64,000 bases of DNA from Selaginella moellendorffii (Eukaryota > Streptophyta > Lycopodiopsida > Selaginellales > Selaginellaceae). A program made the translations under genes and the position numbers. This document shows positions 10,714 through 24,263 of this stretch, in pieces. The first letter of the stretch is position 1; every line of letters starts with the position of its first letter. The stretch is from NCBI RefSeq assembly GCF_000143415.4, contig NW_003314287.1, forward strand, positions 1,222,494 to 1,286,493, given 5' to 3'. The notes beneath the pieces are model-generated. The model was not told where the DNA came from. It was given only the letters and a program-made list of their open reading frames with translations, and did no database searches.

Positions 10714-13547
10714 ATGGCCAGCTTTCGAACAGTAGCATTTTTCTTTGTTTTGCACTTCACAGCATTCATCGATGCAACATCAAAGGTGTAACTGTTTGCT
10801 GAATTTGTTTTTTGGTTCGTGTGTGCTTTATATACTTGTTTTCCACAGTCATATATTGTTTATCTGGGAGGGCCTTTAGAAGAGGGATACAATGTCGCTT
10901 ATCTTCACCACCAAAAGCTATCTACAGTTCTTGGGTACAAGTTACACTTCTTTCTTTACAAAATGAGCTTACTTTCAGAACCAGACACGAGCTTGCCAAG
11001 GAGGCAATGCTATATAGCTACAAGCACCTCTTCAATGGATTCTCAGCAGTTATCCCACCTGACAAGGTTGAGAACATTTCAAGTATGTCTCGAAGACTTT
11101 ATTATTGCAAGTAATAACGTAGTTTGAATTGTTTTGCAGAGTTGCCTGGCGTTAAGATGGTCCTGGAGGACAAAGTGTATAGACTCCAGACGACGAATTC
11201 GTGGCAGTTTCTCGGTCTCCAAAATATGAATGGAACCGTTGCAAATGGAAAGATCCAGCAAACTAGAAATAACGGCGGCCAAGATGTTGTGATTGGTATG
11301 CTTGACACAGGTACGAATACCGTGTGATTGCTGTCCTTAAGACGACTTTTCTTGTGAATTCTTCAGGCATTTGGCCAGAATCGGCAAGCTTCGATGATAG
11401 CTCTTACGGTCCGGTCCCAGAAAACTGGAATGGTTCTTGTGTAAACACCACGGATTTTAGTTCCACAAGCGACTGCAACCGGTGAGCTTTTTCAACACTC
11501 CATTTGTGAATGCCAACAGCATGTTATATCACACAGGAAAATAATCGGTGCCCGATTTTATTTTCAAGCCGCAAATGCGACGCAACAAGACGAGTCAATC
11601 CTGCTATCGCCAAGAGACACCGAAGGCCACGGCACGCACACGGCATCCACCGCAGCCGGAAGTTTTGTCAGGGATGCAAACTACCGCGGTTTTGCTCGCG
11701 GAACTGCTCGAGGTGGCGCGTATGGAGCTCGGCTCTCGATTTACAAGACGTGCTGGAACAATTTGTGCTCGAATGCTGACATTCTGGCAGCGCTTGACGA
11801 CGGTATCGGGGATGGTGTGCAAGTTTTCAGCATCTCACTGAGCGGTGAAGGAGCTATCCCTGAGACAAAGGATCCACTGGCCTTTGGAACGCTCTATGCG
11901 GCCATGCATGGGATTTCCATCGTTGCAGCGGCGGGAAACTATGGTCCTAAGTATGCCACCGTAAGCAATATAGCACCCTGGATGATTACCGTTGCTGCTA
12001 CCACAACTGATCGGGCCTTCGCCAGCAACGTCATCCTCGGCGACCTCTCGAGCTTCATGGTAAGGAAAACGTATTTTTTACAGGAGCTTAATTGCTTACT
12101 TCCAGGGTGAAAGTTTATCAGAAGCTGCACTGCAATCTGGATTCTATCCCCTCGTCGCGGCTTCCGATGTTTCCCTTGCGAACATCTCAAGGTAACTATC
12201 CGCTTGTTACCCTTTGCAGAAGTTACTGTAACTTTGCTGTGATTGAAACAGTGACTTGAGCATGATGTGTATTCCTGGAGCACTCGACCCTCAAAAATCG
12301 CAGGGTAAGATCGTCTTGTGTTCAGACAGTGGTGTTTCTTTAGTTGTGAAAGGAGTGGCTGGTGCACTTGCAAAGGCTGCGGGTTTGATCATTTACAACA
12401 GCGAAATGCAAGGCGAGACTTTAGAGGCTGTGAATTATGGCCTGCCTGCAGCAAACGTTGGATACAAAGCTGGACAGGCTATTGTTGCTTACATGCAATC
12501 GACTGGGTAATTTCTCTCTATGCAATTTTTTGTGGTTTTAAGTTTGTCATATGATCATATTATCCTGTTGTTTTTTACAGGAATCCAACGGCATATATAA
12601 CTCGTTCTGTGACATCAACTAGTGGTAGACCCGCTCCGGAAGTTGCTGCATTCTCTGGTCGAGGTCCAAACTTGGTTTCTCCAGAGATTGTCAAGGTACT
12701 TGGAAGCAGTTTACTCTGGAACTTTCAGCTAAAACTTCTTTCTTGGTGATGTAGCCTGATATTGCTGCTCCAGGAGTAAGCATACTAGCCGCGTACAGCG
12801 AATTTCACAAAACAGACAGTTATGTGGTCATTTCCGGAACTTCCATGTCCTGTCCACACGTCACGGGAATTGTAGCGCTTCTCAAAAGCTTGCATCCGAA
12901 CTGGAGCCCAGCAGCAATTCAATCAGCTATCATCACTACAGGTAGAACACAAAGAATCTGTTTTGTATGCTCAAATCACTGACGCTCTCTAAACAGGCAA
13001 GACCACCAACAACGTAGGCGTTTCGATAAAGGATCAGACCTCCGAGAACGATGCGACGCCTTTTGACATCGGTGGCGGGGAGATCGATCCTCAAGCAGCA
13101 GCAGACCCGGGACTTGTTTACGATGCCACTCCTGGAGACTACTTTCTATTCTACTGCCAAAAACTCAAGCTCCAGAAAGCGCCGGTCTTGGACGCGGATT
13201 GCAGAGACACCGAAACCGAGTCGTTTCAGCTCAACTATCCCTCCATCTCGGTGTCTCTCAAGCCTGGCACGGCTGCAAAGATCACCCGCAGGCTAAAGTC
13301 CGTGATGGAAGGAACTTCTACGTTTCACGCCAGTGTCCGTCTTCCTACAGTGGCCTCGCTGACCGTCTCGGTGAGGCCCTCGGCTCTAAACTTCACCCAG
13401 CAAGGCGACGAAGCATCGTATAAGATGGAGTTCTCATTGGTGGAAGGATTTTCCACAAAGCAAGCTTATGTCTATGGCTCCTTGACGTGGAGCGATGATC
13501 GAGGCTACCGAGTACGCAGTCCCATGGTCATCAAGCTGGAAGCATAA
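10714..13547 (+). CDS. Subtilisin-like serine protease (plant S8A subtilase)
   Basis: Eleven exons: 10714-10785, 10849-10934, 10979-11082, 11140-11310, 11367-11481, 11537-12059, 12106-12191, 12252-12506, 12581-12695, 12755-12941 and 12997-13547. Phases agree throughout and give ~754 residues. Order of parts: signal peptide ([20 protein letters not shown]); I9 prodomain (SYIVYLGG...[16 protein letters not shown]); S8 domain with Asp in IGMLDTG (~142), His in GHGTHTAS (~213), the oxyanion Asn in AAGNYGP (~316) and Ser in [10 protein letters not shown] (~539); a PA insert (GKIVLC...AGLIIYN); and a fibronectin-III-like C-terminus ending in the typical [15 protein letters not shown]. All catalytic residues are present, so an active secreted or apoplastic protease is expected. 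A fragment of a sister gene lies at 7878-8075. Confidence 0.95.
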
Positions 13548-14167
13548 GAAACTTATCAAGGCTCTTCTTTGTTCTTCTTTTCTTCGATTAAAAAACGATC
13601 GTGTGACAACTTAGGACGCGTGAAGAACATTCCAACATTCCATTGTCTTGTTTGGAGCGTACGCTGTTTGATCCATTCGCGACGAAGGAAAGAAGCTCTC
13701 TTCTAGCTCTAGTGCGGTGTCTTTCGCCGGTTAACATCAAGCTAAAACTATGGGCTCCATGCATTATTTTACTAGGGTATTTAATGTAAGCGACCATTTG
13801 ACGCCACACGTACTAGCACAGACAAACGGTAAGATCGGCGTCTTTGAAACAGGAGTTCTCTCTCTCTTCCCCTCTCCATTCGATCGATCGAATAAGAGGC
13901 GCCGTCCCGCCACGTCCGGGCCTGCCACTGCCGCTGGGTAGCTGCCGAGCTTCCGCCGTGCGCCATCGCGATCGATCTGTTCCTTAGGTAATCCCTCGCA
14001 GTGTAGCTACAGTGGCGAGAATGCGAGGGATTTAGCTTGCGTCCAGCTGCTGCCCACACGGCATTTCGCGATCCGGGCGGGAGCGTGGAGATTTCGGCAG
14101 GAAATGTAGGTAGGGATTGCGATCCGGCCTGAATCGGTGGGTCTGGGGTTGGGGATAGAGGGGGATT
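13548..14167 (+). promoter_or_regulatory. Upstream/5' UTR region of the callose synthase gene
   Basis: This contains the 3' UTR of the subtilase and the presumptive promoter and leader of the next gene. A CT-rich tract at 13857-13880 is followed by GATCGATCGA. A GT at about 13987 (AGGTAATC) could open a leader intron. No ORF here has support. Confidence 0.4.
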
Positions 14168-17100
14168 ATGGCGAATGGCGCGCCCATGGCGTCGCCGGGC
14201 TCGTCCGGGAGGAGGCTTAGCAGGACGTATACGAATGGGATGTTCTCCGGCGAGGTTCTCGACAGTGAGGTGGTTCCTTCGTCGCTTGCCCCCATTGCTA
14301 CCATTCTCCGGGTCGCCAACGAGATAGAGCCAGAGCGGCCGCGCGTTGCTTATCTGTGTATGTCCATGATCTCGAGTTTTTTTTTTCGTTTCTTATGGGT
14401 GTTTTTTTTTAATCTTCCAGGTCGATTCTATGCGTTTGAGAAGGCGCATCGTCTTGATCCTACGTCTAGTGGGCGAGGCGTTCGGCAGTTCAAGACAGCT
14501 CTTTTGCAACGCCTTGAGAAGGTCTGAAAAAATCATAAAAATGCCAAAGACAACTCTGTAACTTTTGTTTGACAGGATAACGAGAGGTCGATCAGAAGCA
14601 GAGTGAAGCGCAGTGATGCACGAGAGATTCAGAGCTTTTACCAGCAGTACTATGAGCAGTATGTCAAGGCTCTGGATGGCGCTGAACACGCAGACAGGTA
14701 TTCTTCGAATTTTTCTCTTGTCGTTTCCTTCTAACAACATGACGCACTGTTTGTGTTATGTCAGAGCCCAACTTGCAAAGGCTTATCAGACCGCAGGAGT
14801 CCTCTTCGAGGTTCTTTGTGCTGTCAACAAGACTGAAGAAGTTGCCCCTGAGGTATTGCTTAAGACAGCACTCTCGTGCAAGTTACGCTAACAGGAAACA
14901 TATAGATTATTGCAATGGGTCGAGACATCAAGGAGAAGAAGGAAATATACGTTCCGTATAATATTCTCCCGCTTGACGTTGCAGGCTCGTCACAAGCAAT
15001 AATGCAGCTTCCAGAGGTGCACTTTCGCTTTTGTTTGGCACTGTCTTGGAAGTTTTGTTTATTCATTTTGTTTTCAGATCAAAGCCGCAGTCGATGCGTT
15101 GAGAAATATTCGCGGGCTACCATGGTCAGCTGCAACCAAACAGTCAAATAAAGATGTTATTGATTGGTTGAAGGAGAAGTTCGGCTTTCAGGTTCTATCA
15201 TCTCCTTGCAGATCATAATGTAGGTGTTGACGCTCATCTTCCACAGAAAGATAACGTCTCCAACCAGAGGGAGCACCTGATTTTACTCCTTGCTAACGTT
15301 CATACGCGCATACAATCAAAGACTGAAACTATGAATAAGGTCCGATATCTTAAGCACCTTTTGAATTGCACATTTAACAGCGATTTTGCAGCTAGAAGAC
15401 CAGGCCATCAATGAGGTCATGCGCAAACTTTTTAAAAACTACAAGAGCTGGTGCAAGTTTCTGGGACGCAAAAGCAGTCTTACGTGGGTTTACTTTCTCC
15501 TTTTTTTTTCTTGACAACTATAATAATGTGCAGTCTTCCGGATATTCAACAAGACATCCAGCAACGCAAACTCCTATACATGGGGTTGTATCTTCTAATC
15601 TGGGGAGAAGCAGCTAATCTTCGTTTCATGCCTGAATGCCTCTGCTACATATTTCATAATGTAAGTGAACTGAAACAATTTGGATGCGATGATGATAAAT
15701 GATGGTCTGTAGATGGCTCTAGAGCTTCACGGGATGCTGGCTGGTAACGTGAGTTTCGTGACTGGTGAGAACATTAAACCTGCATATGGTGGTGAGGACG
15801 AATCCTTTCTTCGCAAGGTTGTGACGCCGATATATGAGATCATTCAAAAGGTCTGCTAGTACTTTTATATGTAATTGAAATTACCTCTGTACTTATCTCT
15901 AGGAAGCTGCGAGCAATGAATGTGGTACAGCGACCCATTCATCCTGGCGAAACTATGACGACCTGAACGAATATTTCTGGTCAGATGATTTTTCTTTTTT
16001 TTTCCAAAGGTTGACAGTCTTGTAAGGCAGGTCCGACCACTGTTTTCGCTTGGGATGGCCCATGCGCGCCGATTCGGACTTTTTCGTTCCGCCTTTGACA
16101 ACAACACCATTTCAGGTGTGCTGTGATACTTATTCTGCGATGCTTCATAGAGATTTATGCAGACAATCTCCAAGAAGCCGGTTACGAGGAAGCTAAACAA
16201 AATCGGATTCGTAGAAATACGTTCCTTTTGGCATATATTCAGGAGCTTTGACAGAATGTGGACGTTTTATATCTTATGCCTTCAGGTATTGTGCTTTACT
16301 TTCAGCTTTGGCAGCTAGAAGGCGAGTCTCTACAGGCAATGATCATTTTGGCTTGGAGCAAAACAAATTCGCCATCTGACATATTTGAAGACAAGATGCT
16401 TAAAAAGCTTTCGAGTATTTTCATAACGGCCTCAATTCTTCGTCTTCTGCAGAGTAAGACTTGGCCTAACGCATGAAACGTAAAATAATTCATCTGTGCA
16501 GGCGTTCTCGATATTGCTTTTACCTTTAAGGCCTCTCGAAACATGCGATTTACGGGAATGCTGAGGCTCGTCCTTAAGTTCGCTATATCTTTAGCCTGGG
16601 TGATTACTCTTTCCACATTATATGCTCATTCGTGGGAGCCAAACGGATTGATGAAATCTGTAAAGAACTGGCTTGGACAAAACTGGAGGAATCCATCGCT
16701 ATATACTGCTGCTTTGGTTTTGTATCTTCTGCCAAATTTTCTGGGAGCAGCCTTTTTTGTCTTTCCATTGTTGCGAAGATGGATCGAAAATTCTAACTGG
16801 CGGATAGTTCGCTTAATGCTGTGGTGGTCACAGGTAAGCTGCTGCTTTCTCGTTTTTGTAGCTGATTGACACCTGATCTAGGTCCCACTGTATGTTGGTC
16901 GAGGAATGCATGAAGACCAGTTTACATTGTTCAAGTAAGTACGAATCATCGCCGACATAAAACTTAAGCTCTTTTGTTGCCAGGTATACAATGTTTTGGA
17001 TACTGCTCGTTATTAGCAAACTTCTGTTTAGTTACTACGTTCAGGTAATTTAGATAGACTACATCTTGTTTACTGGGAAGATGTCCATGCAGATCAAGCC

Positions 17101-20100
17101 TCTGGTGGAGCCCACGAAGCGGATCATGGGAGTGAGACAAATAGTATACACTTGGCATGAACTGTTTCCGAACGGTACGCAGCTTTGTGCTCCATTTTGG
17201 CTCTAACAATGTACACCGCAGCGAAAAAAAATATTGCCGCTGTTCTTTCATTGTGGTCTCCTGTTATTCTGGTGAGCCGGCGACTTTTGTTATCAGAGTA
17301 ACTTAATGCCCGCAACAGATATACTTCATGGACACACAAATTTGGTATGCTATATACTCGACGTTGTTTGGTGGGATTTTGGGCGCTTTCAGGCGACTTG
17401 GGGAGGTGTGAACATTACAGCTTTTAATTTTGTACGGCGATGAAGGCTCCTTGATTTTTCAGATTCGAACGCTGGGCATGTTGAGATCGAGGTTCCGTTC
17501 GTTACCTGGAACTTTCAACGAGAATCTAATTCCCGTTGATAAAGCGCCTCGAAAGGGATTTTCTTTCTCTCGAAAATTTGAACAGGTTCCAAATCATTTT
17601 GTTGTATGACTTGGCATTACAACATTTACGTTGCAGAATACAGGGAAGGACAGGAAACAAGCTGCAAGATTTTCTCAGCTTTGGAATGAAGTCATCACTA
17701 GTTTTCGTGAAGAGGACCTTATCAACAACAGGCAAGTGCGCTGTGTTCCTGAAAGTTCTCTAACTTGAGACTGTTTACAGGGAAATGAACTTGATGCTTG
17801 TTCCATATTCATCGGATCCTAATCTTTCGATTGTGCAATGGCCACCATTCTTATTGGCTAGTAAGGTATAATCAACTGCACAATTTGGCTAGGACTAATA
17901 CTCGTTTCCAGATTCCTGTTGCATTGCAAATGGCTGCAGAATATCGCGGAAAAGACAATATAGATCTCTGGCGCAAAATCAAGGCCGATGACTACAGGCA
18001 TTGCGCTGTTGAGGAATGTTATGAAGCCTTCAAAGCCGTCATTAAAACAATTATTAGAAATGAACCGGACAAGCGGTACTATCTCCAGTTAATTCTATTT
18101 TCAGTTGCTAATACATCATTTCAGAATTATTGAAGATATAATACACACTGTCGAGCGGGACATCCAAGCCAATACATTTCTGCATCATTTCAAATTAAGC
18201 GCTCTGCCTTCACTTGCTTCAAAATTTGTGAGGCTGGTGGAGCTTCTGGTAACATGCTGTTTTTTCTTCACGGTTTTTTGTTCAAAATCACTTTCTGTGT
18301 CAGGCTCGTCCGGATCCAAACGCCCGGGATACGGTCATCTTACTCCTGCAAGATATGTATGAAGTTGTCACAAAAGACATGATGGTCGAAGAAGTGGAAC
18401 TTAAAAATACCAAGCACTCAAATTCCACAAATCAGCTATTCGACTCTGTTCTTTATCCACCCCCCGCTACAGACGCGTGGTTTGAGCAAGTAATTTTGTT
18501 TTTCCTTACTCTTGTGCTGTCTAACCGTATAAGTTGTATCTACAGGTCAATAGACTTCATTTGCTTTTGACTGTAAAAGAGTCTGCTATGGATGTCCCCG
18601 TGAACCTAGAAGCCCGCCGACGTATTGCGTTCTTCACAAATTCGTTATTCATGGATATGCCACGTGCTCCTCGAGTCAGGAAAATGCTACCGTTCAGGTT
18701 TGCTAGTTTGTCCAAATGAAGTTTCTCGTGGTTTATACTTGTTTCTGGTTTACAGCGTGCTCACTCCGTACTACAGTGAAGACATTGTTTTTACCAAGGA
18801 GCAGCTTCATCTAGAGAACGAAGACGGTGTTTCTATACTTTTCTACCTTCAAAAGATATATCCAGGCAAGCGAGTTGTATTCACTTTTGGCTGGTATACT
18901 GATCAAGGAAAATAATTTGCAGACGAATGGGATAACTTTTTGGAGAGAATCGCATGTAAGTCGGATGCTGATGCGTGGGGGAACGAGGAGTTCGAAATGC
19001 AGCTTCGTCATTGGGCATCATTTAGGGGGCAAACTCTTCTAAGAACTGGTATGCTGCTTGTTTTTTATTATGGCTTTTAATGCACGACAAATATTTGCAG
19101 TAAGGGGAATGATGTACTACCGAAGAGCACTCGAACTACAAGCGTTTCTTGACATGGCATCTGACGACGGTAAGAACTTCCTCTTCCAAATTGTAGTTAA
19201 TATTTCTTGATTGCTTGCAGAGATATTGGAAGGCTACAAAGTGATTGGTTGCTCTTCAAAGGAAACGAAAAAGAGTCAAAGATCTGTATGGGCGCAGTTG
19301 CAAGCTGTCGCCGACATGAAGTTCACATACGTTGCTACTTGTCAGATTTATGGACTTCAAAAGCGCTCAGGTGATCAGCGAGCAACAGATATATTGAACC
19401 TTATGCTGAAGTAAGAAGTTTTTAATTTATGATCTCACATGTAAGATAACCTTGCTTGCTCGAAATGTAGGCATCCATCACTTCGCGTTGCATATATTGA
19501 TGAAGTTGAGGAGACGCAGAAAGACAATAAAAGCAAGAAAGTATACTACTCTGTCTTGGTAAAGGCTGTCGACGGGCTTGATCAGGTATGCGGACTTGGA
19601 CTCCTCTTGTTTGTCATCTGCTCATGTATTGTGGCTCTCAGGAAATATACAGGATAAAGTTACCAGGTCCAGCTAAACTAGGGGAGGGAAAACCGGAAAA
19701 TCAAAATCATGCAATTATTTTTACGCGAGGCGAGGCTCTTCAGACGATTGATATGAACCAGGTAAGGTCAAATTATTAAAACCAGATGTTTAATCTTTTT
19801 GGTTTAGGATAACTACTTGGAGGAAGCATTCAAGATGCGAAATCTTTTGGAAGAATTTCATGAAGATCACGGGGTGAGGCCTCCTAGTATTCTTGGTGTG
19901 AGGGAACATATTTTTACGGGAAGGTAACTGATCTGATTCAAAATTGTCTGGTTCTGAGTCATTGCTATCAGTGTTTCTTCCCTGGCGTGGTTTATGTCGA
20001 ACCAAGAAACAAGTTTTGTCACTATCGGGCAGCGGGTGCTTGCGAATCCATTAAAGTAAGTCCATTAACAGCAGAATCTTCTGTATTAATATGTTTTTTT

Positions 20101-22073
20101 TGTCTTTCAGGGTGCGGTTCCATTACGGACATCCAGATGTATTCGACAGACTCTTTCACATAACAAGAGGTGGCATCAGCAAAGCTTCAAAAGTTATCAA
20201 TCTGAGCGAAGATATTTTTGCTGGTAAACTTAATGTTCTAAGGTTACATCACTAGATAAGTGAGTACTGCAGGGTTCAATTCAACTTTGCGACGAGGAAA
20301 TGTAACACATCACGAATACATACAGGTCGGGAAGGGCCGTGATGTTGGACTGAACCAAATAACACTTTTTGAGGCAAAAGTAGCAAACGGGAATGGTGAA
20401 CAGACTTTGAGTAGAGATATCTATCGACTCGGCCATCGTTTTGATTTTTTCCGCATGATGTCCTGCTATTTTACAACAGTTGGTTTCTACGTCAACGCCC
20501 TGGTATGAAACTGGTTTGTTCTGCTTCCATCATTCTAAAGATACTTTGTGCAGATCGTGGTGCTCACAGTCTATGTTTTTCTCTACGGACGGCTGTATCT
20601 ATCATTAAGTGGCATGGAGAAGTCGCTGTTAAAAGTTGCAAACATGAAGAAAGACGTGAGCCTGCAAGCTGCCTTGGCCTCCCAATCGTTGGTTCAGCTT
20701 GGATTATTGATGGCACTTCCAATGATCATGGAGATCGGTCTTGAGAGGGGCTTTCGTACAGCAATCAGCGACTTCATCATAATGCAGCTTCAACTGGCTT
20801 CCGTTTTCTTTACCTTTTCTCTCGGCACCAAGGTTCACTATTTCGGTAGAACGATACTGCACGGAGGGGCAAAGTACAGAGCTACCGGCCGAGGCTTCGT
20901 CGTTCGTCATGAAAGATTTGCTGAGAATTATCGGTTATATTCGAGAAGCCACTTCACCAAAGCGTTGGAACTCATGATCCTGCTGATTGTCTACGTAGCT
21001 TATGGTTCGTCCGGGAATGGTGCGGTCGCTTATATGTTCATCACGGCTTCTATGTGGTTCCTGGTGGTCACCTGGCTATTCGCTCCCTTTCTGTTCAATC
21101 CGTCAGGTTTCGAGTGGCAAAAGATCGTGGAAGACTGGGACGACTGGAACAGGTGGATTGCTAACTCGGGAGGAATAGGAATTGCCGCGGTGAAGAGCTG
21201 GCAGTCCTGGTGGGACGAGGAGCATTCCTATCTCAACCACACAGGCTTGCGTGGTAGAATCATGGAATCTCTCTTGGCGATACGCTTCTTTCTGTATCAG
21301 TATGGCCTCGTCTACCACCTCAACATCACCAGCGGTCACAAGAACATTCTGGTAAGTCCATTCTGTTGATGCTTATTTTATAGCGTTGCGTGTCTGCTTG
21401 CAGATATACGCTCTGTCGTGGCTTGTGATAATCGGCATTTTGATCGTTTTAAAGGTAACCAGCGAGTATTCTTTCGATACAAGAAACTTATGCCATTTTG
21501 TAATTTTTTGTAGATCGTGTCGATGGGACGAAGACGCTTCAGTGGTGACTTCCAACTCATGTTCCGGCTCTTAAAGGGGATGCTCTTCATGGGATTTGTT
21601 TCGATAATCATCATACTCTTCGTGGTGGTTGGCCTGACGGTCGGAGATCTCTTTGTCACGCTACTCGCGTTCCTCCCAACTGGTTGGGCCCTCTTGCAGG
21701 TAAAGCTATCGACACCAGACTCTTCCTCTTTTCCTTACCAAACTTCCACCAGCAAACTGGCAGCCTTTTTCTTACTGACGCTTTGATTAACTCTCTCTTT
21801 TGCTTTTGTTCTCCGCAGATAGGAATGGCGTGCCGGCCACTGGTGGAATCGATGGGCTTCTGGGGCTCCGTCAGGGCCCTGGCACGGAGCTATGAGTTCT
21901 TCATGGGGCTGCTCATCTTCACGCCCGTTGCGATCCTGGCGTGGTTCCCATTCGTGTCCGAGTTCCAGACGCGGCTACTCTTCAACCAGGCCTTTAGCCG
22001 GGCCTCCAGATCTCTCGGATCCTTGCGGGCCGGAAGAAACTCGGTGAATGAAACATCGACCATATCACCATGA
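14168..22073 (+). CDS. Callose synthase (1,3-beta-glucan synthase, GT48), CalS5/GSL2-like
   Basis: About 41 short exons can be followed from [16 protein letters not shown] to a TGA at 22071-22073, giving ~1,900 residues, the usual size. Order of parts: Vta1-like N-terminus ([32 protein letters not shown]); FKS1-type domain ([25 protein letters not shown]); a membrane cluster from about 16543 to 17400 ([16 protein letters not shown]); a long cytosolic GT48 region ([53 protein letters not shown]); and a second membrane cluster from 20548 on. No frameshift or in-frame stop was met. The enzyme makes callose from UDP-glucose at the plasma membrane. By eye the N-terminus and the [11 protein letters not shown] region are closest to CalS5/GSL2, the pollen and spore-wall isoform; this needs a tree. 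Confidence 0.95.
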
Positions 22074-22222
22074 CACTCCTGCAGAGGAAAGATGTCACAG
22101 TTCCTCTCGTTTTGCAGTTTTGTACAAAACGGAACTTTACAACGAATATGATCACTAACAGACACATTTTGTACGAGTCTAGAAACAAAGTCAATGTGAT
22201 CAACTTCTGAAACAAAGTTTCA

Positions 22223-22627
22223 TCACCTTTTATCGAGGAGATAGCATGTCAGGATGGCGTCCAGGGTTGAGACCTCTGCCATGGCACCGTCCTCTCCGAG
22301 CACCACGACCAGCCCGATGCTTTGCAGGACCCTCACGTCAGTCCATACGCGATCTATCATGGTAGCATTGTGTTAGTAACAAACAGTGAAGATGGTGTCT
22401 ATGTTTCACCTTGGCCATGGAATGTGGCGCGATGAGCATGGCATCGGCCCACTGCCGGAGATCTTCACCTCGGCCCAGCAACACAGGCTATGCGCCAGCG
22501 TCGCAACCTTGACCGCCCCAACGCTGCCGGTAACCCCCAGGAGAACTCTGGGAGCTCCACCCAAGCGTCTCAGATAGAAATAAAACTGGGCGAGGAGATG
22601 AAGCGTTATGGTTGGAGGGAGCTTCAC
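22223..22627 (-). pseudogene. HAL3/phosphopantothenoylcysteine decarboxylase relic
   Basis: Three pieces of a HAL3-type flavoprotein occur in order. First is the N-terminal FMN-fold start (PRVLLGVTGSVGAVKVATLA...AEVK). Next, in another frame, is the RQWADAMLIAPHS segment. After an intron-like gap (GTGAAAC...ATAG, about 22360-22416) comes the C-terminal stretch (IGLVVVLGEDGAMAEVSTLD) and a stop. The region between AEVK and RQWAD (the catalytic His loop) and the region between IAPHS and the C-terminus are deleted. The frame changes at the first deletion, so it cannot make a normal enzyme. The family decarboxylates phosphopantothenoylcysteine in CoA synthesis. Confidence 0.65.
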
Positions 22628-22839
22628 AACATGTGATCATATTATCAAAGCATGTACACTTTGAGACAAAAGAATTTCTGGTATAATGAATGTAACTGGC
22701 CAAAATATACACACACACACAGCGAGTAAACAAGACGACACGAGCTTGCCTCGTTTTCCTTGTTTCTCTTCCATCCCTGCTTGTAAGTAAGAAAAAAAAA
22801 AAAAAAAAAAGAATCCGATTCCTTCCAAACTTTGTCCAC

Positions 22840-24163
22840 TCACGCCACTTTTATCCGGGACCCCGCCTCCGCCACCTTGTTCTTCCTCTTGGACAGGAGA
22901 TCTAGAACTTGCCACGTCGCGTCGCCACGAACGAGCGGCTGGTTGTATACCAACGCCTGGCGCACCTCGTCTCTCCAGAGATTGGCCTGGATCATGGACA
23001 CATTGGTGGCCGCCACCCTGCTCAGGATCCTGTCCAGCTTGTGCACGTCCCTCTCCGCCACCGTGACCGAGATCTTCCTCCAGTCGATGACGTGCGAGTA
23101 GGGGAGCTGGATGTTGTCCGCGATGATCACCGGGATGCAGCCCTGGATCACCGACTCCACGATGCGCGGGCTCCACGGCGCCCACCCCAGCGGGCACAGG
23201 CAGAACACCGAGCGCAGCATCTCCGCCTTGTAGTTGTCGGACCTCTTGCGCTTTATGAAGAAGCGCCGGTCGTGCGAGAAGCGTCGCCAGATTGTGGTTC
23301 TCACGCCCCTGCATTAAAATCACCCACGACAAAGTTGGTTTTCAATCCGGACAGTGAAAGACAAGAGGAAAAAAGTACCTGCTGTACATGTGGCCGCTAA
23401 CGTTCTTGGGGTGGATCTCCATCTTGCCCCTGAAAAACGCCAGGATCTTGCGGCGCTGGCTCCTGGGATCGGGCAACTTCTTGGCTGGAACCACGTAGGG
23501 AGGTATCTGGATATGGTCCACATTCTGGCAGGGGTGCTTGTTCTTTTCCCCGAAAGTTTGCAGGATGATGGAGTTTCTCAAAAACTGTGGGATGCCCATT
23601 GTGACCGCTAAATCCTCCTGAGAAAACCACATTGGAAAGAGTCATGCATGCATGCGAAGGAGCCAAAACTTATCAAGCCGTGATCCAGAAACGTACCATT
23701 GCATGGAAGCATGCCCCGAAGTCGTGGGTGGCAACAAAGACGTGGTCTCGGCCTTGATGGCGATCCCAGAAAGGCATGTTACGTGAAACCAAGCCCACTG
23801 CTGCCTGGAGAATGTCCGACGCGTGAAACAGCGTCGGGAACCCGGATCTGCTGGTGAAATTGCACGAGACGTACACGGGCATGAAGAAAAAGTCCGCCTC
23901 GTCCGGATCCAAGGTTCGCACGGGACTGCGCAGCAAATTCTGGTGAATGGCAACCTCGGCAGCGAAAAGATGGCTGCTACACCGGCTATCCACAAGCCAG
24001 TCGGTGTTGTAGCTGGAGGGAAGATCGTAGATATACACCTTGATGTTGGAAGATAGACCTAGAGGACCACCTGGAGGAGAAATCCATAAGCAAGAGAACG
24101 CAAAAGAAGAAAATGCCCAAGTACCTTGATCGAGAATTGGGGATTTAGATCTTTGCAAAAACA
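22840..24163 (-). CDS. GT47 exostosin-type glycosyltransferase, FRA8/IRX7-like (5' end missing)
   Basis: The minus-strand exons read 24163(gap)-24125, 24070-23697, 23617-23379 and 23308-22840, with consistent GT-AG borders and phases. The readable protein starts inside the gap edge (FLQRSKSPILDQ). It runs through NIKVYIYDLPSSYN, HLFAAEVAIHQNLL, VRTLDPDEADFFFMPVYVSC, DHVFVATHDFGACFHAM, RNSIILQTFG, ILAFFRGKMEIHPKN, SVFCLCPLGWAPWSPRIVES and RGDATWQVLDLLSKRKNK. These are the exostosin landmarks of the FRA8/F8H/IRX7 clade, Golgi enzymes needed for the reducing-end sequence of glucuronoxylan. The N-terminal membrane anchor is not visible, because the first coding exon is cut by the 100-N gap. The start codon is probably inside the gap. 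Confidence 0.9.
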
Positions 24164-24263
24164 NNNNNNNNNNNNNNNNNNNNNNNNNNNNNNNNNNNNN
24201 NNNNNNNNNNNNNNNNNNNNNNNNNNNNNNNNNNNNNNNNNNNNNNNNNNNNNNNNNNNNNNN
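24164..24263. other. Assembly gap (100 N)
   Basis: A run of exactly 100 N interrupts the first coding exon of the GT47 gene. A round 100 is the usual placeholder for a gap of unknown size. Confidence 0.99.

Noticed and set aside
13750-14059. Small ORFs upstream of the callose synthase
   Set aside because: They lie in the presumptive promoter and leader and show no conserved sequence.
22637-23332. 231-codon minus-strand ORF over the GT47 3' exon
   Set aside because: It is in the wrong frame relative to the conserved exostosin segments. The real frame ends at 22840 with clear family motifs.
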